From NCBI GenBank assembly GCA_028875655.1, contig JAPPCX010000113.1, positions 1-42,503 on the forward strand: a DNA stretch of 42,503 nucleotides, read 5' to 3'. Made by a program: the position numbers and the translations under genes. The stretch is from Chloroflexota bacterium. Its GTDB lineage: Bacteria > Chloroflexota > Dehalococcoidia > Lucifugimonadales > UBA3495. The notes below the pieces were generated by a model. It was not told the DNA's origin. It made no database searches and was given only the letters and a program-made list of their open reading frames with translations. Shown here piece after piece: positions 8,231-16,617 of the stretch (positions are counted from its first letter, which is position 1; the number at the start of each line of letters is the position of its first letter).

Positions 8231-9241
8231 TTACTGGCAATTTGGAATCACCTCTTCGCCGAACAACTGGATGGCCTCCATTATGCGCTCGTGGGGCGGC
8301 CCGCCGGAGTGAGCGTGACGCAGGCGCAGCAGGAAGTAGTCAGCGCCGGTCGCCTCGCTCCAGCGGTGGAACTCGTCCACCACTTCCTGCGGTTCGCCCA
8401 GGATCAGGCGGTCGGGGCCGAGGTTGTCGATGTTGATTTGGGATTCCTCCGTGTACCGGCGGAACTCGTTGAGGCCGTTGCGCCAGTAATACTTGTAGGC
8501 ATCCATTACCTCCGGCCCGTAAACTCGTTCGGCTTCGGAGCGGGTGGAGGCGACCCAGGCATCGCGCATCAGGCAAGTCACCGGCTCCCGCCCGGATGCC
8601 TCCGCAGCCCGTTGATAGGCGTCGGTCAGCGCTATGGTGCTCTCCAGACCCGTGCTCGGCCCCGCGACAAAGCCGTCGGCGATACGGCCGGCCCGACGCG
8701 CCCCGGGAGCGCGGCTTGCGCCAATCCATAGCGGCGGCGACGGGTCGGAATAAGGACGGGGTGTAATTGTGATGTCTTCCAGGTTGAAATGCTCGCCGGA
8801 GAAATCGAACCGTTCACCCGACCAGCATTGCCGAATGATCTCTATCTCTTCTTCAAACCGGCTAACCCGCTGTTCTATCGGTATGTCAAACGTTCGGAAG
8901 TCCACCGGCTGGTACCCCAGCCCTACGCCCAGGATGAAGCGGCCCCGCGAAACGATGTCCAGCGTTATGACGTCCTCAGCCATCTTCACAGGATGATGCA
9001 ACGGCAGCAGAATAACCGACGTGCCCAGGTTCAACGTGGTCGTCTGGGCAGCAACGGCGGCGGAAACGATCAGCGGCGACGGCAGGAACCCATCCTTGTC
9101 CTGGTGATGCTCGCCGAAGAAGCACGAATCAAACCCCACCGATTCGGCGAGCTTCGCCTCGGCAACGACTTCTTCAACCCGCAGGGCCAGGTTCTCGCCG
9201 GCCGGCGGGTCCGCAATGGAACTGTATATGCCAAACTTCAT
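8231..9241 (-). CDS. LLM class flavin-dependent oxidoreductase (copy 1)
   Basis: 336 aa luciferase-like (bacterial luciferase/F420-dependent) TIM barrel. Visible family segments are MKFGIYSSIADP, FDSCFFGEHH, LGTSVILLPLHHPVKMAEDV, DIVSRGRFILGVGLGY and ITPRPYSDPSPPLWIGA. The longer frame begins 21 codons earlier inside the neighbouring gene. The ATG at 9241 is preferred because AGGTG precedes it at SD distance and the protein then begins at the barrel's first strand. It lies 4 bp after a second LLM gene, so the two may act in one pathway. FMN or F420 use cannot be decided. Confidence 0.88.
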   Translation of the reverse strand: MKFGIYSSIADPPAGENLALRVEEVVAEAKLAESVGFDSCFFGEHHQDKDGFLPSPLIVSAAVAAQTTTLNLGTSVILLPLHHPVKMAEDVITLDIVSRGRFILGVGLGYQPVDFRTFDIPIEQRVSRFEEEIEIIRQCWSGERFDFSGEHFNLEDITITPRPYSDPSPPLWIGASRAPGARRAGRIADGFVAGPSTGLESTIALTDAYQRAAEASGREPVTCLMRDAWVASTRSEAERVYGPEVMDAYKYYWRNGLNEFRRYTEESQINIDNLGPDRLILGEPQEVVDEFHRWSEATGADYFLLRLRHAHSGGPPHERIMEAIQLFGEEVIPNCQ

Positions 9242-9245
9242 GGAT

Positions 9246-10199
9246 TCACCTGAAATGCGATAGCACCCGACCGGAAAACAACTCCATCTGCCGGAAGTAA
9301 TCATCCGTGTCTCCGGCCAAGAATCCGAAGACGAAATCCCGAACGCCGGCGTCGATGCGTTCCTGTATCGCGCCGATGCAGTCCTCGGCGTTGCCGGTCA
9401 CGCACAAAGCTCGCGCGATGTCTTCAGCACTGCGCTCCGGCGTGACGTAGCGTTGGCCGACGTGGGTTATCGCAGTTTCCAGGGCCCGGTCCGGGTTTTC
9501 GTGAATAGCAGTGGGCTGGTTCAAGCCCCATTTGAAGCCGCTGAGATCGCGGCCCGAGTGCTCGGCCATTTCGCGCACGCTGGCGTTGGAGCGGCGGATG
9601 CGGTTGACGGTGAACAGGTACGGATACCAGCCATCGCCAGCTATCGCCGCCCGGCGGATGGCGGCATCGCTGCGGCCGGCCACCCAGATCGGCGGGTAGG
9701 GTTGCTGAGTCGGCTTCGGCAGCAGCGTCACGTCGTCGAAATTGAAGAACCGCCCGTGATGAGAAACTTTTTCGGAGGTCCACAGGTCTCTCATCACCCG
9801 CAGCATCTCGTCGGTGCGACGGCCCCGGGTGTTGACCGGAATCTCCAGTGCGTCGAACTCGGCCCGGGTATCCCTCTGGCCGCTGATGCCGATGCCGAAA
9901 TCCAGCCGACCGTTGGAGATCTGGTCCAGGATGGACACCATTTTCGCCAGCATCACCGGATGGTACAGCGGCGCGATGACGATGCCGGTGAGCACGCGTA
10001 TCCTCGACGTCGCGCCGGCCGCTGCCGCCATCGCCGGTATGCCCATCATTGTGGGACGAGGCGGATTGCCGTCCATGATATGCTCGCCGACGGTTACCCG
10101 GTCGAAACCCAGGTCCTCCGCGCGACGGGCGAATTCAGCAACGTCCCAGTAGTCGTCAACGGTGAGATTGCAGCCGAATGTGATCGTGCCTTCAGGCAT
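9246..10199 (-). CDS. LLM class F420/flavin-dependent oxidoreductase (copy 2)
   Basis: 317 aa. The barrel shows GFDRVTVGEHI, RVLTGIVIAPLYHPVMLAKMVSILD as separate short segments, SNGRLDFGIGISGQRD and LLPKPTQQPYPPIWVAGRSDAAIRRAA, patterns shared with F420-dependent LLM oxidoreductases. It is clearly diverged from copy 1, so this is not a recent tandem duplication. It is 21 bp downstream of the TlpA-like gene and 4 bp upstream of copy 1. Confidence 0.87.
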   Translation of the reverse strand: MPEGTITFGCNLTVDDYWDVAEFARRAEDLGFDRVTVGEHIMDGNPPRPTMMGIPAMAAAAGATSRIRVLTGIVIAPLYHPVMLAKMVSILDQISNGRLDFGIGISGQRDTRAEFDALEIPVNTRGRRTDEMLRVMRDLWTSEKVSHHGRFFNFDDVTLLPKPTQQPYPPIWVAGRSDAAIRRAAIAGDGWYPYLFTVNRIRRSNASVREMAEHSGRDLSGFKWGLNQPTAIHENPDRALETAITHVGQRYVTPERSAEDIARALCVTGNAEDCIGAIQERIDAGVRDFVFGFLAGDTDDYFRQMELFSGRVLSHFR

Positions 10200-10220
10200 A
10201 TTCGTTTCCCTTCCCCTGTA

Positions 10221-10811
10221 TTATTGGCCCAGCATCTCGTCGGTGATCTCCGCCAATTTTTCGCCATTCAAGACTCCCTGCCACTTCCGGTGAAGGCTGC
10301 CATCCTCGTTGATAAAGAACGTCGCCGGCAACCCGGTTACGCCCAGCTCCGGCAGCACTCTGGCGTCTTCCGTATATCCCGCCGGGTAGGTTACCGACAG
10401 TTCGTTGAGCAACTTAACGGCGTCCTCCTGGGTGCCCAGGCTGAAGAACTGCCCAAGGTCAACTCCGATCACCAGCGCCCGGCCGGAATATTCGTCGGCA
10501 AAGTGCTGAAACTCCGGCATCTCCGCGCGGCAGGGCGGACACAAGCCGGCCCAGAAATTCAGTACGACCGGTTGTCCCTGCAAGTCAGACAGCGAAAGAT
10601 TCTCTCCCCCAACGGCATCCTGGCCCTGGTAAAAATTAATCGGGAAGTCATAGACGGCGTTAGCCGCAGGGTTGACCTCGGTCGCGGCCCCTGATTCGGA
10701 GCCACAAGCGCTTGTTCCAAAAACCAGGAGCGTGACAGCAACCACCACGGCCAAACCCACAGCCGGAGAGTCGGCGCGCGCCTTTTGTAGAAAGCCCGTC
10801 ATACTTTTCAT
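10221..10811 (-). CDS. TlpA-like thioredoxin-fold lipoprotein
   Basis: 196 aa. A hydrophobic N-terminal helix (about 17-33) ends at Cys36 in a lipobox-like TSAC, so it is probably membrane-anchored and extracytoplasmic. The thioredoxin fold carries the redox pair Cys91-Pro-Pro-Cys94 in NFWAGLCPPC, and the cis-Pro region is VTGLPATFFINEDG. It probably reduces extracytoplasmic disulfides or supports cytochrome c maturation. It is the first gene of the long minus-strand run. A promoter-like pair ends only a few bases upstream, so its mRNA may be nearly leaderless. Confidence 0.88.
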   Translation of the reverse strand: MKSMTGFLQKARADSPAVGLAVVVAVTLLVFGTSACGSESGAATEVNPAANAVYDFPINFYQGQDAVGGENLSLSDLQGQPVVLNFWAGLCPPCRAEMPEFQHFADEYSGRALVIGVDLGQFFSLGTQEDAVKLLNELSVTYPAGYTEDARVLPELGVTGLPATFFINEDGSLHRKWQGVLNGEKLAEITDEMLGQ

Positions 10812-10823
10812 CGCGGGCAGATT

Positions 10824-10851
10824 AGCATAGGCGCCGGGGATTGTTAAGCAA
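10824..10851 (-). promoter_or_regulatory. Candidate promoter of the minus-strand run
   Basis: On the minus strand TTGCTT (10851-10846), a 16-bp spacer and TATGCT (10829-10824). The predicted start of transcription is only about 6 bases before the tlpA-like ATG at 10811. The match is fair, not strong. Confidence 0.4.
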
Positions 10852-10902
10852 ACTCAATCCTGATAGTCTGGCGCCGTATTCGTTCCAGATCATGCTGTAG
10901 CC

Positions 10903-12048
10903 ATGCCAGAACTGACTCCCTGCGCCCAACGTCGCCTGCGATTGTCGCTGTCGGTGCTACTTGCGTTCGCTTTGGCCGTCGTGGTCTGGCAGTTGTTCAG
11001 CATACTCCTGCCCTTTTTGATCAGCGCGGTCATGGCCTATCTCCTGCTGCCCCTGGTTAAGCAGGGCGACCGGGTTCCTCTGGCACAGCGATGGCCCGGC
11101 GGAGTTCGGGCGGCCACGGCCGGATTCGCCACTTTGGCGGTAATCGTGGCGGTGGTCGTCGTGTTGGCGTTGGGCGTTTTCAGACTCGTCGATGGTTCCA
11201 TAACCCTGGCCGAACGCGCTCCGAGCATCATCGCTGAAGGCAGGGCCGTTTGGGAAGAATTGCAGGAGGTATACCGAAATCGTGTGCCCGCGAACATACA
11301 AGAAATAGTAGATCCCCGCCTAAACGAATTGCAGTCTGCGCTGTTGAACGCCTCCCTCGCCGCGTTGCAAAGGGTCTCCCGGGTCGCCCAAAGCGGAATC
11401 TCCCAGGTCGTAAGCTTGGCCGCATCGCCGATAATCCTGTTCTACCTGCTGTACCAGCCCGCGACCTTGGGCAGCGGCACCAGACGACTGCTCCCCGGCC
11501 CGTTGCGGGAAGACCTGTCGGAAATCGGACGGCTGGCCGGCGAGTCCATCGGGGCCTACATCCGGATGCAGTTGTTGTTGGGAGTGTCGGTCGGCGTCGT
11601 GGTATGGCTGGCCTTGCTGGTCATGGGCGTTCCGCTGGCGCTGCCACTGGGCATCTTGGCGGGCATGGCCGAATTGGTCCCCATCGTCGGAGCGACAATA
11701 TTCATCATTCTGGCCAGCATTGTGGTCGCGCTTCTGGACTACACCAAGCTGCCCTTTCTCATCGCCGTGTATCTCGTGGTGCAAATTTTGCAGAACACTT
11801 TGATCGCGCCCAGGATGCAGGGACAAGCATTGGGACTGCATCCTCTGGCGGTGATCCTGGCATTAGCCATATTCGGCCTCTTCTTCGGGTTCCTGGGAAC
11901 TCTGCTGGCCGCGCCCCTTACCGCCGCCGGCTACCGCGTACTTGATTATGTGCGCCGGGAATGGACAATCGCCGGCATTGTCCGGCTCGATGATGACTCA
12001 TTGGCGGCTGTGGAGATGGAAGAACCCAGCGACCCCGGCGCCGCGTAG
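10903..12048 (+). CDS. AI-2E family transporter (UPF0118/PerM-like permease)
   Basis: 381 aa integral membrane protein. It has two N-terminal membrane helices (about 16-60), a third near 75-95, a soluble central part (about 100-165) and a C-terminal bundle of helices. The family segments AAPLTAAGYRVLDYVR and GILAGMAELVPIVGATIF are visible. Family members have been linked to AI-2 export, Na+/H+ exchange or unknown export, so substrate is not assigned. It is transcribed divergently from the tlpA-like gene and is 71 bp upstream of the radical-SAM-like gene. Confidence 0.88.
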   Translation: MPELTPCAQRRLRLSLSVLLAFALAVVVWQLFSILLPFLISAVMAYLLLPLVKQGDRVPLAQRWPGGVRAATAGFATLAVIVAVVVVLALGVFRLVDGSITLAERAPSIIAEGRAVWEELQEVYRNRVPANIQEIVDPRLNELQSALLNASLAALQRVSRVAQSGISQVVSLAASPIILFYLLYQPATLGSGTRRLLPGPLREDLSEIGRLAGESIGAYIRMQLLLGVSVGVVVWLALLVMGVPLALPLGILAGMAELVPIVGATIFIILASIVVALLDYTKLPFLIAVYLVVQILQNTLIAPRMQGQALGLHPLAVILALAIFGLFFGFLGTLLAAPLTAAGYRVLDYVRREWTIAGIVRLDDDSLAAVEMEEPSDPGAA

Positions 12049-12119
12049 TCTATTCGTACTGCTTGGTGTACAATCGGGGCGGTCAAGGACACCACGCTGC
12101 CGCTACAGGGGGACTTCCG

Positions 12120-13421
12120 ATGCGTATCCTGCTGATCGCCACCAACCGCCACAACCGCGTCATGAGCCGCATGCGCGCCCAGCCGATTCCCATTGGCCTG
12201 GCCTACGTTGCCGGACACATCGACCGGTCTCGCCACCAGGTCAAGCTGGTTGACCTGATGTTTGCCAGCGAGGACTACCTGGATGAGGTGGAGCAAACGG
12301 TGCGGGAATTCAATCCCGAACTGGTCGGCATCTCCATACGCAACCTCAGCAATCACAGTTATGTCGATCCCCAGTGGCAATTGCCCATCACGAAGAGCGT
12401 AATCGAGCGTGTCCGTTCCATCTCCGACGCGACCATCGTGTGCGGTGGCCCCGCGTTCAGCATCATGCCTACGCAGGTCTATGAATACGTACAGCCCGAC
12501 TTCGGTTTGGCGGGCGACGCCGGCGAAAGCTTCGCCGATCTCGCCGGCCGCATCGAGATCGGCGAACCTGACTACAGGGGCATGACCGGACTACTCTACC
12601 GCGAAAATGGCCAATTGGTGTACAACGGGATGCGCTGCTCGTCCGACTTCATCGAACGGCCCAGCCTTGACGATCTGGACATGCCCAAGTACGCCAAGGC
12701 GGGATTCGGCGTCAGCGTCCTCACCAAGCTGGGCGGTTTCTACTATCCCACTTCCGCCGACGACATCCGCACGCCGGAAGGGGCTTGGCGCGTCATCCGG
12801 CCCATCGACGAGGTGGTTGAGGAAGTGGCGGAGGTCACCGAGCGGTATGGGCTGAAGAAGATTTTCTTCGTGGACAACTGCTTCAATGTGCCGCTGGAGC
12901 ACGCCAAGGAACTGTGCAACGCGCTCATGGAAGCGGAGGTCAAGGTGCGCTGGAACACCTGCCTGGCCCCCTACGCCTGCGACGCCGAACTGATCGGGCT
13001 GATGAAGCAGGCGGGCTGCGGCTTGGTGATGATGGGAGGAACACGCGGCGGCGACCCCCATGAGGGCGACAACGACACCTCGCGCTACGCGTCCCTCAAA
13101 GAGACCACCGACCTGTGCGAAGCCGGCGACCTGCACTACACCATCTCTCAGCAGTTTGGCGAGCCGGGCGAAACCCGCGACTCAGTCGAGAACAAGCTGG
13201 AATTCCTGCGCGGGCTGAAACCGTCGCTGGCCAATCTGCGCGTCGGAGTCAGTGTCATGCCCGGCACCGAGGTGGCCACGCGCTGTATCGAAGAAGGCAT
13301 CATCGCCGACGAATCGGAACTGATTGCGCCCACTTTCTACATGGCGGAGGAAGTACGTCCCTGGCTGGTTGAATACCTCCGCGAGCTGGTGGACGCCAAC
13401 CCCCGCTGGAACCTGATGTAG
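12120..13421 (+). CDS. B12-binding/radical-SAM-like protein lacking the CX3CX2C motif
   Basis: 433 aa. Residues 1-150 form a Rossmann-type cobalamin-binding-like domain (MRILLIATN, ELVGISIRN, IVCGGPAFSIMP). Residues 195-400 follow the radical SAM barrel: VSVLTKLGG, IRPIDEVVEEV, YGLKKIFFVDNCFNVP, LIGLMKQAGCGLVMMG. Where family members have TKxGCxxxCxxC, this protein has TKLGGFYYPTSA (residues 202-213), so all three cluster ligands are gone. The other two frames there also lack Cys, so a frameshift is not the cause. ATG at 12120 is chosen because AGGGGGA precedes it at 7 bases. It is 41 bp upstream of a DUF1800 gene. It may be a non-catalytic cobalamin or substrate protein. Confidence 0.8.
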   Translation: MRILLIATNRHNRVMSRMRAQPIPIGLAYVAGHIDRSRHQVKLVDLMFASEDYLDEVEQTVREFNPELVGISIRNLSNHSYVDPQWQLPITKSVIERVRSISDATIVCGGPAFSIMPTQVYEYVQPDFGLAGDAGESFADLAGRIEIGEPDYRGMTGLLYRENGQLVYNGMRCSSDFIERPSLDDLDMPKYAKAGFGVSVLTKLGGFYYPTSADDIRTPEGAWRVIRPIDEVVEEVAEVTERYGLKKIFFVDNCFNVPLEHAKELCNALMEAEVKVRWNTCLAPYACDAELIGLMKQAGCGLVMMGGTRGGDPHEGDNDTSRYASLKETTDLCEAGDLHYTISQQFGEPGETRDSVENKLEFLRGLKPSLANLRVGVSVMPGTEVATRCIEEGIIADESELIAPTFYMAEEVRPWLVEYLRELVDANPRWNLM

Positions 13422-13462
13422 GCGTTGCGAACGACTCTTTGAGGAAACGAAGGAAGGCAACA

Positions 13463-14914
13463 ATGACCTCCACGCAAGGCTCCATGACCATAGCCGACCG
13501 GATTAGCTTGGCTGACCCCGAAACTACCCGCATCGCCCACCTGCTGCGCCGCGCCGGCTTCGGCGCAACCCGCGACGAAATCGACCGGGCGATCTCCCAA
13601 GGCTACGAAGCAACCGTCGAGGAACTGCTGCATCCCGAACTGCAGCCGGACCTTGAAATTGAAGACCTCATCCGGCGCTACCACACGGACCAGAACAGCC
13701 TGATGTTGCTGGAAAGCAGCCAAAGCTATTGGCTATACCGGATCATCAATTCCCGCCGGCCGCTGGAAGAAAAAATGGCCCTGTTCTGGCACGGCCTGTT
13801 CGCCACCGCCTACGGCAAGCTCAACCACGCCAAAGCCGTGGTCAACCAGACCCACACTTTCCGGCGGCATGGGTTGGGCAAGTTCGCCGACATCCTGCTG
13901 GAACTGTCCCGCGACCCGGCCATGATTTTCTGGCTCGACAACAAGGACAACCACAAAGACGCCCCCAACGAGAACTACGGGCGCGAATTGCTCGAACTGT
14001 TCTCCATGGGCATCGGCAACTACACGGAGGACGACGTGAAGTCCGCCGCCCGTTCGTTCACCGGCTGGACGATAGACAACGCGGAGTACATGAGCATTCG
14101 GGCCAGCCGCGATTCTTTCTGGCCTTACGGTCGCATCGACTGGCAATTCCGCTACCGTGACGACGACCACGACGACAGCGAAAAGACGTTCCTGGGCCAT
14201 GCCGGCGCCTTCAACGGCCAGGAAATTATCGACATCATCGTGCGACAACCGGCAACCGCCCACTACATCGGCAGCAAGCTTTACAACTTCTTTGTCTCTG
14301 ACCGCCCGGACGAGGAGGCTATCGGCATTCTTGCCGACGAGTTCACGCGTACCGGGGGCGACATCCGCGCCGTGATGCGCTGTCTGTTCCAGTCCGATTT
14401 CTTCTCCGATGAGTCCGCCCGCCTGGGGAGGGTGAAGAGCCCTGCCGAACTGGTCGGAGGCACGGCACGGCTGGCCGGCAGCCACCGGACGCCGGAGTGG
14501 ACCATCTGCAACCTGGCCATGGACGTGAACTTCATGGGCCAGGAGATACTCAACCCGCCCACAGTGGAGGGTTGGCACACCGGCATGGAATGGATCGATA
14601 CCGGCAACCTGGTGGAGCGCATCAACGCCGCCGGCGCGGAAATGCGCGATACTACCCGACCCGGGGTGTCCGCAATCGTGGGCAGGGTCCAGTCGGCCGG
14701 CGATATCCTGTCCCCTCGCCAACTGGCCGAGGCGTGCCTTGACGCCGTGGGCATGTTTGAGGTTTCGGAAACTACGTTGAACAGCCTCGTTGCACTGGCT
14801 GCTCCGTGGGGAGAAATCCGGTTCGACCAGGATGACGCCGTTGCCTGCTCCAAGGAGCGCGTAGTCGAAATGCTGCAGCTCATTGTGGCCTCGCGTGAGT
14901 ATCAGCTGGCATGA
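13463..14914 (+). CDS. DUF1800 family protein (copy 1)
   Basis: 483 aa. Recognised by HLLRRAGFGATRDEIDRA at the start, then EEKMALFWHGLFAT, NENYGRELLELFSMG, ARSFTGW, HDDSEKTFLGHAG and NPPTVEGWHTG, all characteristic of DUF1800. The ATG at 13463 follows AAGGAAGG at proper distance; the longer frame begins at a TTG with no SD. No signal peptide is visible. It is closely related to the DUF1800 gene at 38588. Its stop overlaps the NHL gene start by 4 bp. The family has no established biochemical function; in many genomes it pairs with DUF1501, which is missing here. Confidence 0.88.
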   Translation: MTSTQGSMTIADRISLADPETTRIAHLLRRAGFGATRDEIDRAISQGYEATVEELLHPELQPDLEIEDLIRRYHTDQNSLMLLESSQSYWLYRIINSRRPLEEKMALFWHGLFATAYGKLNHAKAVVNQTHTFRRHGLGKFADILLELSRDPAMIFWLDNKDNHKDAPNENYGRELLELFSMGIGNYTEDDVKSAARSFTGWTIDNAEYMSIRASRDSFWPYGRIDWQFRYRDDDHDDSEKTFLGHAGAFNGQEIIDIIVRQPATAHYIGSKLYNFFVSDRPDEEAIGILADEFTRTGGDIRAVMRCLFQSDFFSDESARLGRVKSPAELVGGTARLAGSHRTPEWTICNLAMDVNFMGQEILNPPTVEGWHTGMEWIDTGNLVERINAAGAEMRDTTRPGVSAIVGRVQSAGDILSPRQLAEACLDAVGMFEVSETTLNSLVALAAPWGEIRFDQDDAVACSKERVVEMLQLIVASREYQLA

Positions 14915-15933
14915 CCACGGCGACGGCGACGTTCGAGTACAGCCACACGGTAGGGTTCCTCGCCTACCGGGGGCGTGGCTTTATCCATCCCATCGCGCTT
15001 ACCCTGGGCGATAACGGGGCGATGTATGTTCTGAACCGGGGCGGCCCCGAGTCCGTCGGACGCCTGGAACACAAGCGCGTGTGCGTCTGCACCGTTGACG
15101 AGGGCTACATCGGGGAATGGGGCACCGGCGGCACCGAGGACGGGCAGTTCTGGTGGCCCAGCGACATCACTCGCGCTGCCGACGGTCGGATTTTCGTTAC
15201 CGACGAGGCGTTGCAACGGGTCACCATATTTGACCCAAACGGGAATTATGTCCGACACTGGGGCGATGTTGGCGACGCCCCGGGTCAGTTCAACCGGCCC
15301 GCCGGGATAACCGCAGCCCCGGACGGAACGCTGTTGATCACCGACGGCTTGAATCACCGCATTCTGCGGTTCACTACCGAAGGCGAATTCTTGGACGGCT
15401 GGGGCGAGTACGGCGCCCAGGCTGGACAGTTCAACACGCCGTGGGGATTGACGTGCGACTCCGACGGGAACGTATTCGTCGCAGACTGGCGCAATGATCG
15501 CGTCCAGGCTTTCACCCCCAACGGACGATTCATCGGTCAGTGGGGAACCGGCGGAGATGGCAGTGGCCAACTGAACCGACCCGCCTCGGTTGCGGTGGAC
15601 TCCGAAGGGTATATCTACGTCGCAGACTGGGGCAACGAGCGGGTGCATATTTTCGCGCCGGATGGGGAAGTGGCCGGCATCCTGCTGGGCGACGCGACGG
15701 TATCCACGTGGGCAGCCGACTACCTGGCGGCAAACCCCGACGAGCAGCGGGCCAGGACTGAAGCCAACCTTACTCCGGCAGTGAACCCGTGGCGTGACCA
15801 CCATCGGGAAACTTCAGCGCGCATCGAGTCCCGTTTCTGGGGCCCCACCTCCGTCGCCGTAGATTCGGAGGGACGTATCTACGTGGTGGATTCGTGCCGA
15901 CACCGCGTCCAGATCTACCGGAAAACAGTGTAG
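14911..15933 (+). CDS. NHL-repeat beta-propeller protein (copy 1)
   Basis: 340 aa made of about six repeats with the pattern G-x-G-Q-F-x-x-P-x-G/S-I-x(7)-G-x-I-Y-V-A-D-x-x-N-x-R-V-Q-x-F, e.g. GQFNTPWGL...VFVADWRNDRVQAF and GQLNRPASV...IYVADWGNERVHIF. An insert of about 45 residues (near 255-305) precedes the last blade; copy 2 has a shorter one at the same place. No signal peptide or membrane anchor is seen. Propellers of this type bind proteins, RNA or ligands. It starts inside the DUF1800 stop (ATGA), so the two are coupled. Confidence 0.9.
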   Translation: MTTATATFEYSHTVGFLAYRGRGFIHPIALTLGDNGAMYVLNRGGPESVGRLEHKRVCVCTVDEGYIGEWGTGGTEDGQFWWPSDITRAADGRIFVTDEALQRVTIFDPNGNYVRHWGDVGDAPGQFNRPAGITAAPDGTLLITDGLNHRILRFTTEGEFLDGWGEYGAQAGQFNTPWGLTCDSDGNVFVADWRNDRVQAFTPNGRFIGQWGTGGDGSGQLNRPASVAVDSEGYIYVADWGNERVHIFAPDGEVAGILLGDATVSTWAADYLAANPDEQRARTEANLTPAVNPWRDHHRETSARIESRFWGPTSVAVDSEGRIYVVDSCRHRVQIYRKTV

Positions 15934-15957
15934 GGGCGAATAATTCCTCGCCCCTAC
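15930..15957. repeat. GGGGCGA palindrome at convergent gene ends
   Basis: Perfect inverted repeat GTAGGGGCGA / TCGCCCCTAC with an 8-base loop. Its left arm contains the TAG stop of the NHL gene. It lies between convergent genes and is one of five similar palindromes in the window. It may act as a bidirectional terminator or mRNA 3' end. Confidence 0.75.
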
Positions 15958-15976
15958 GCGGCGGTGCTATGCGGTT

Positions 15977-16543
15977 CTATCCGGGAATCCTCTGCAACAG
16001 CGGCTCCGTCCGGTTGGGCAGCAGGTCGGTCTCGAAAGTGTTGATGAGCATTCCCAGCATGGTGTAGTTGCCCAGCACCAGCGTCAACTCGATGGTGCCC
16101 TGCTGGCCAAATACCTCCAGCGCGCTCTGGTAGCCGCCTCGGCTTACCTGGTGGTTGCGCAGAATCTCACGCCCCAGATGGATCACCGCCGACTCGTCGG
16201 GCGCCAGGTCCGGCAGCGGCTTGTTGTCGCGGATGGCGTCCACCACGGCGGCCGGCACGCCGGCGTCGCGGGCCGATGCGGCGTGGGCGTTCCAGATGTG
16301 CTGGCAGTCCATCTCTCGGGCCGCCACCAGCATGGCCAACTCCGCCGCTTTCATCGGCAGGCTGGCATCGTTGCGCAGGTACTGATTCAAGGCCGTGGCG
16401 TGCTTGCTCGCCTCCGGCACGTGGACCATGACGGACCCGGGTCCGTAGGGCGGCACCGCTGTGCCGTTCTGTGTAATCTCATCAAAGGTGGCCTCCTGGC
16501 CGGCCGGCACGGTCTCTCTGGTTGCTGCGGGTAGTCGCGCCAT
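15977..16543 (-). CDS. Carboxymuconolactone decarboxylase-like protein (copy 2)
   Basis: 188 aa and a clear paralog of 7640-8200: both begin MPRFPAA/MARLPAA with shared VPxxQxAxFDEI, MVHVPEA, AREMDCQHIWNAHAAS and INTFE-type segments. It lacks the AhpD CxxC motif. AGGAGG lies just upstream of the ATG. It is followed by an RraA-like gene and a 74-bp intergenic palindrome separates it from that gene's end, so the order of transcription is RraA-like first, then this gene. Confidence 0.82.
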   Translation of the reverse strand: MARLPAATRETVPAGQEATFDEITQNGTAVPPYGPGSVMVHVPEASKHATALNQYLRNDASLPMKAAELAMLVAAREMDCQHIWNAHAASARDAGVPAAVVDAIRDNKPLPDLAPDESAVIHLGREILRNHQVSRGGYQSALEVFGQQGTIELTLVLGNYTMLGMLINTFETDLLPNRTEPLLQRIPG

Positions 16544-16575
16544 GGTGATTCCTCCTGAGCTGCCAATTTCGCGCG

Positions 16576-16602
16576 TAGGGGCAACTCTTGTGGTTGCCCC
16601 TA
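16576..16602. repeat. GGGGCAAC palindrome
   Basis: Arms TAGGGGCAAC / GTTGCCCCTA with a 7-base loop. A variant of the GGGGCGA palindromes, located between the RraA-like gene and the CMD-like copy 2 gene, both on the minus strand. Confidence 0.65.
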
Positions 16603-16617
16603 TGTAAGCGTTTGGCT

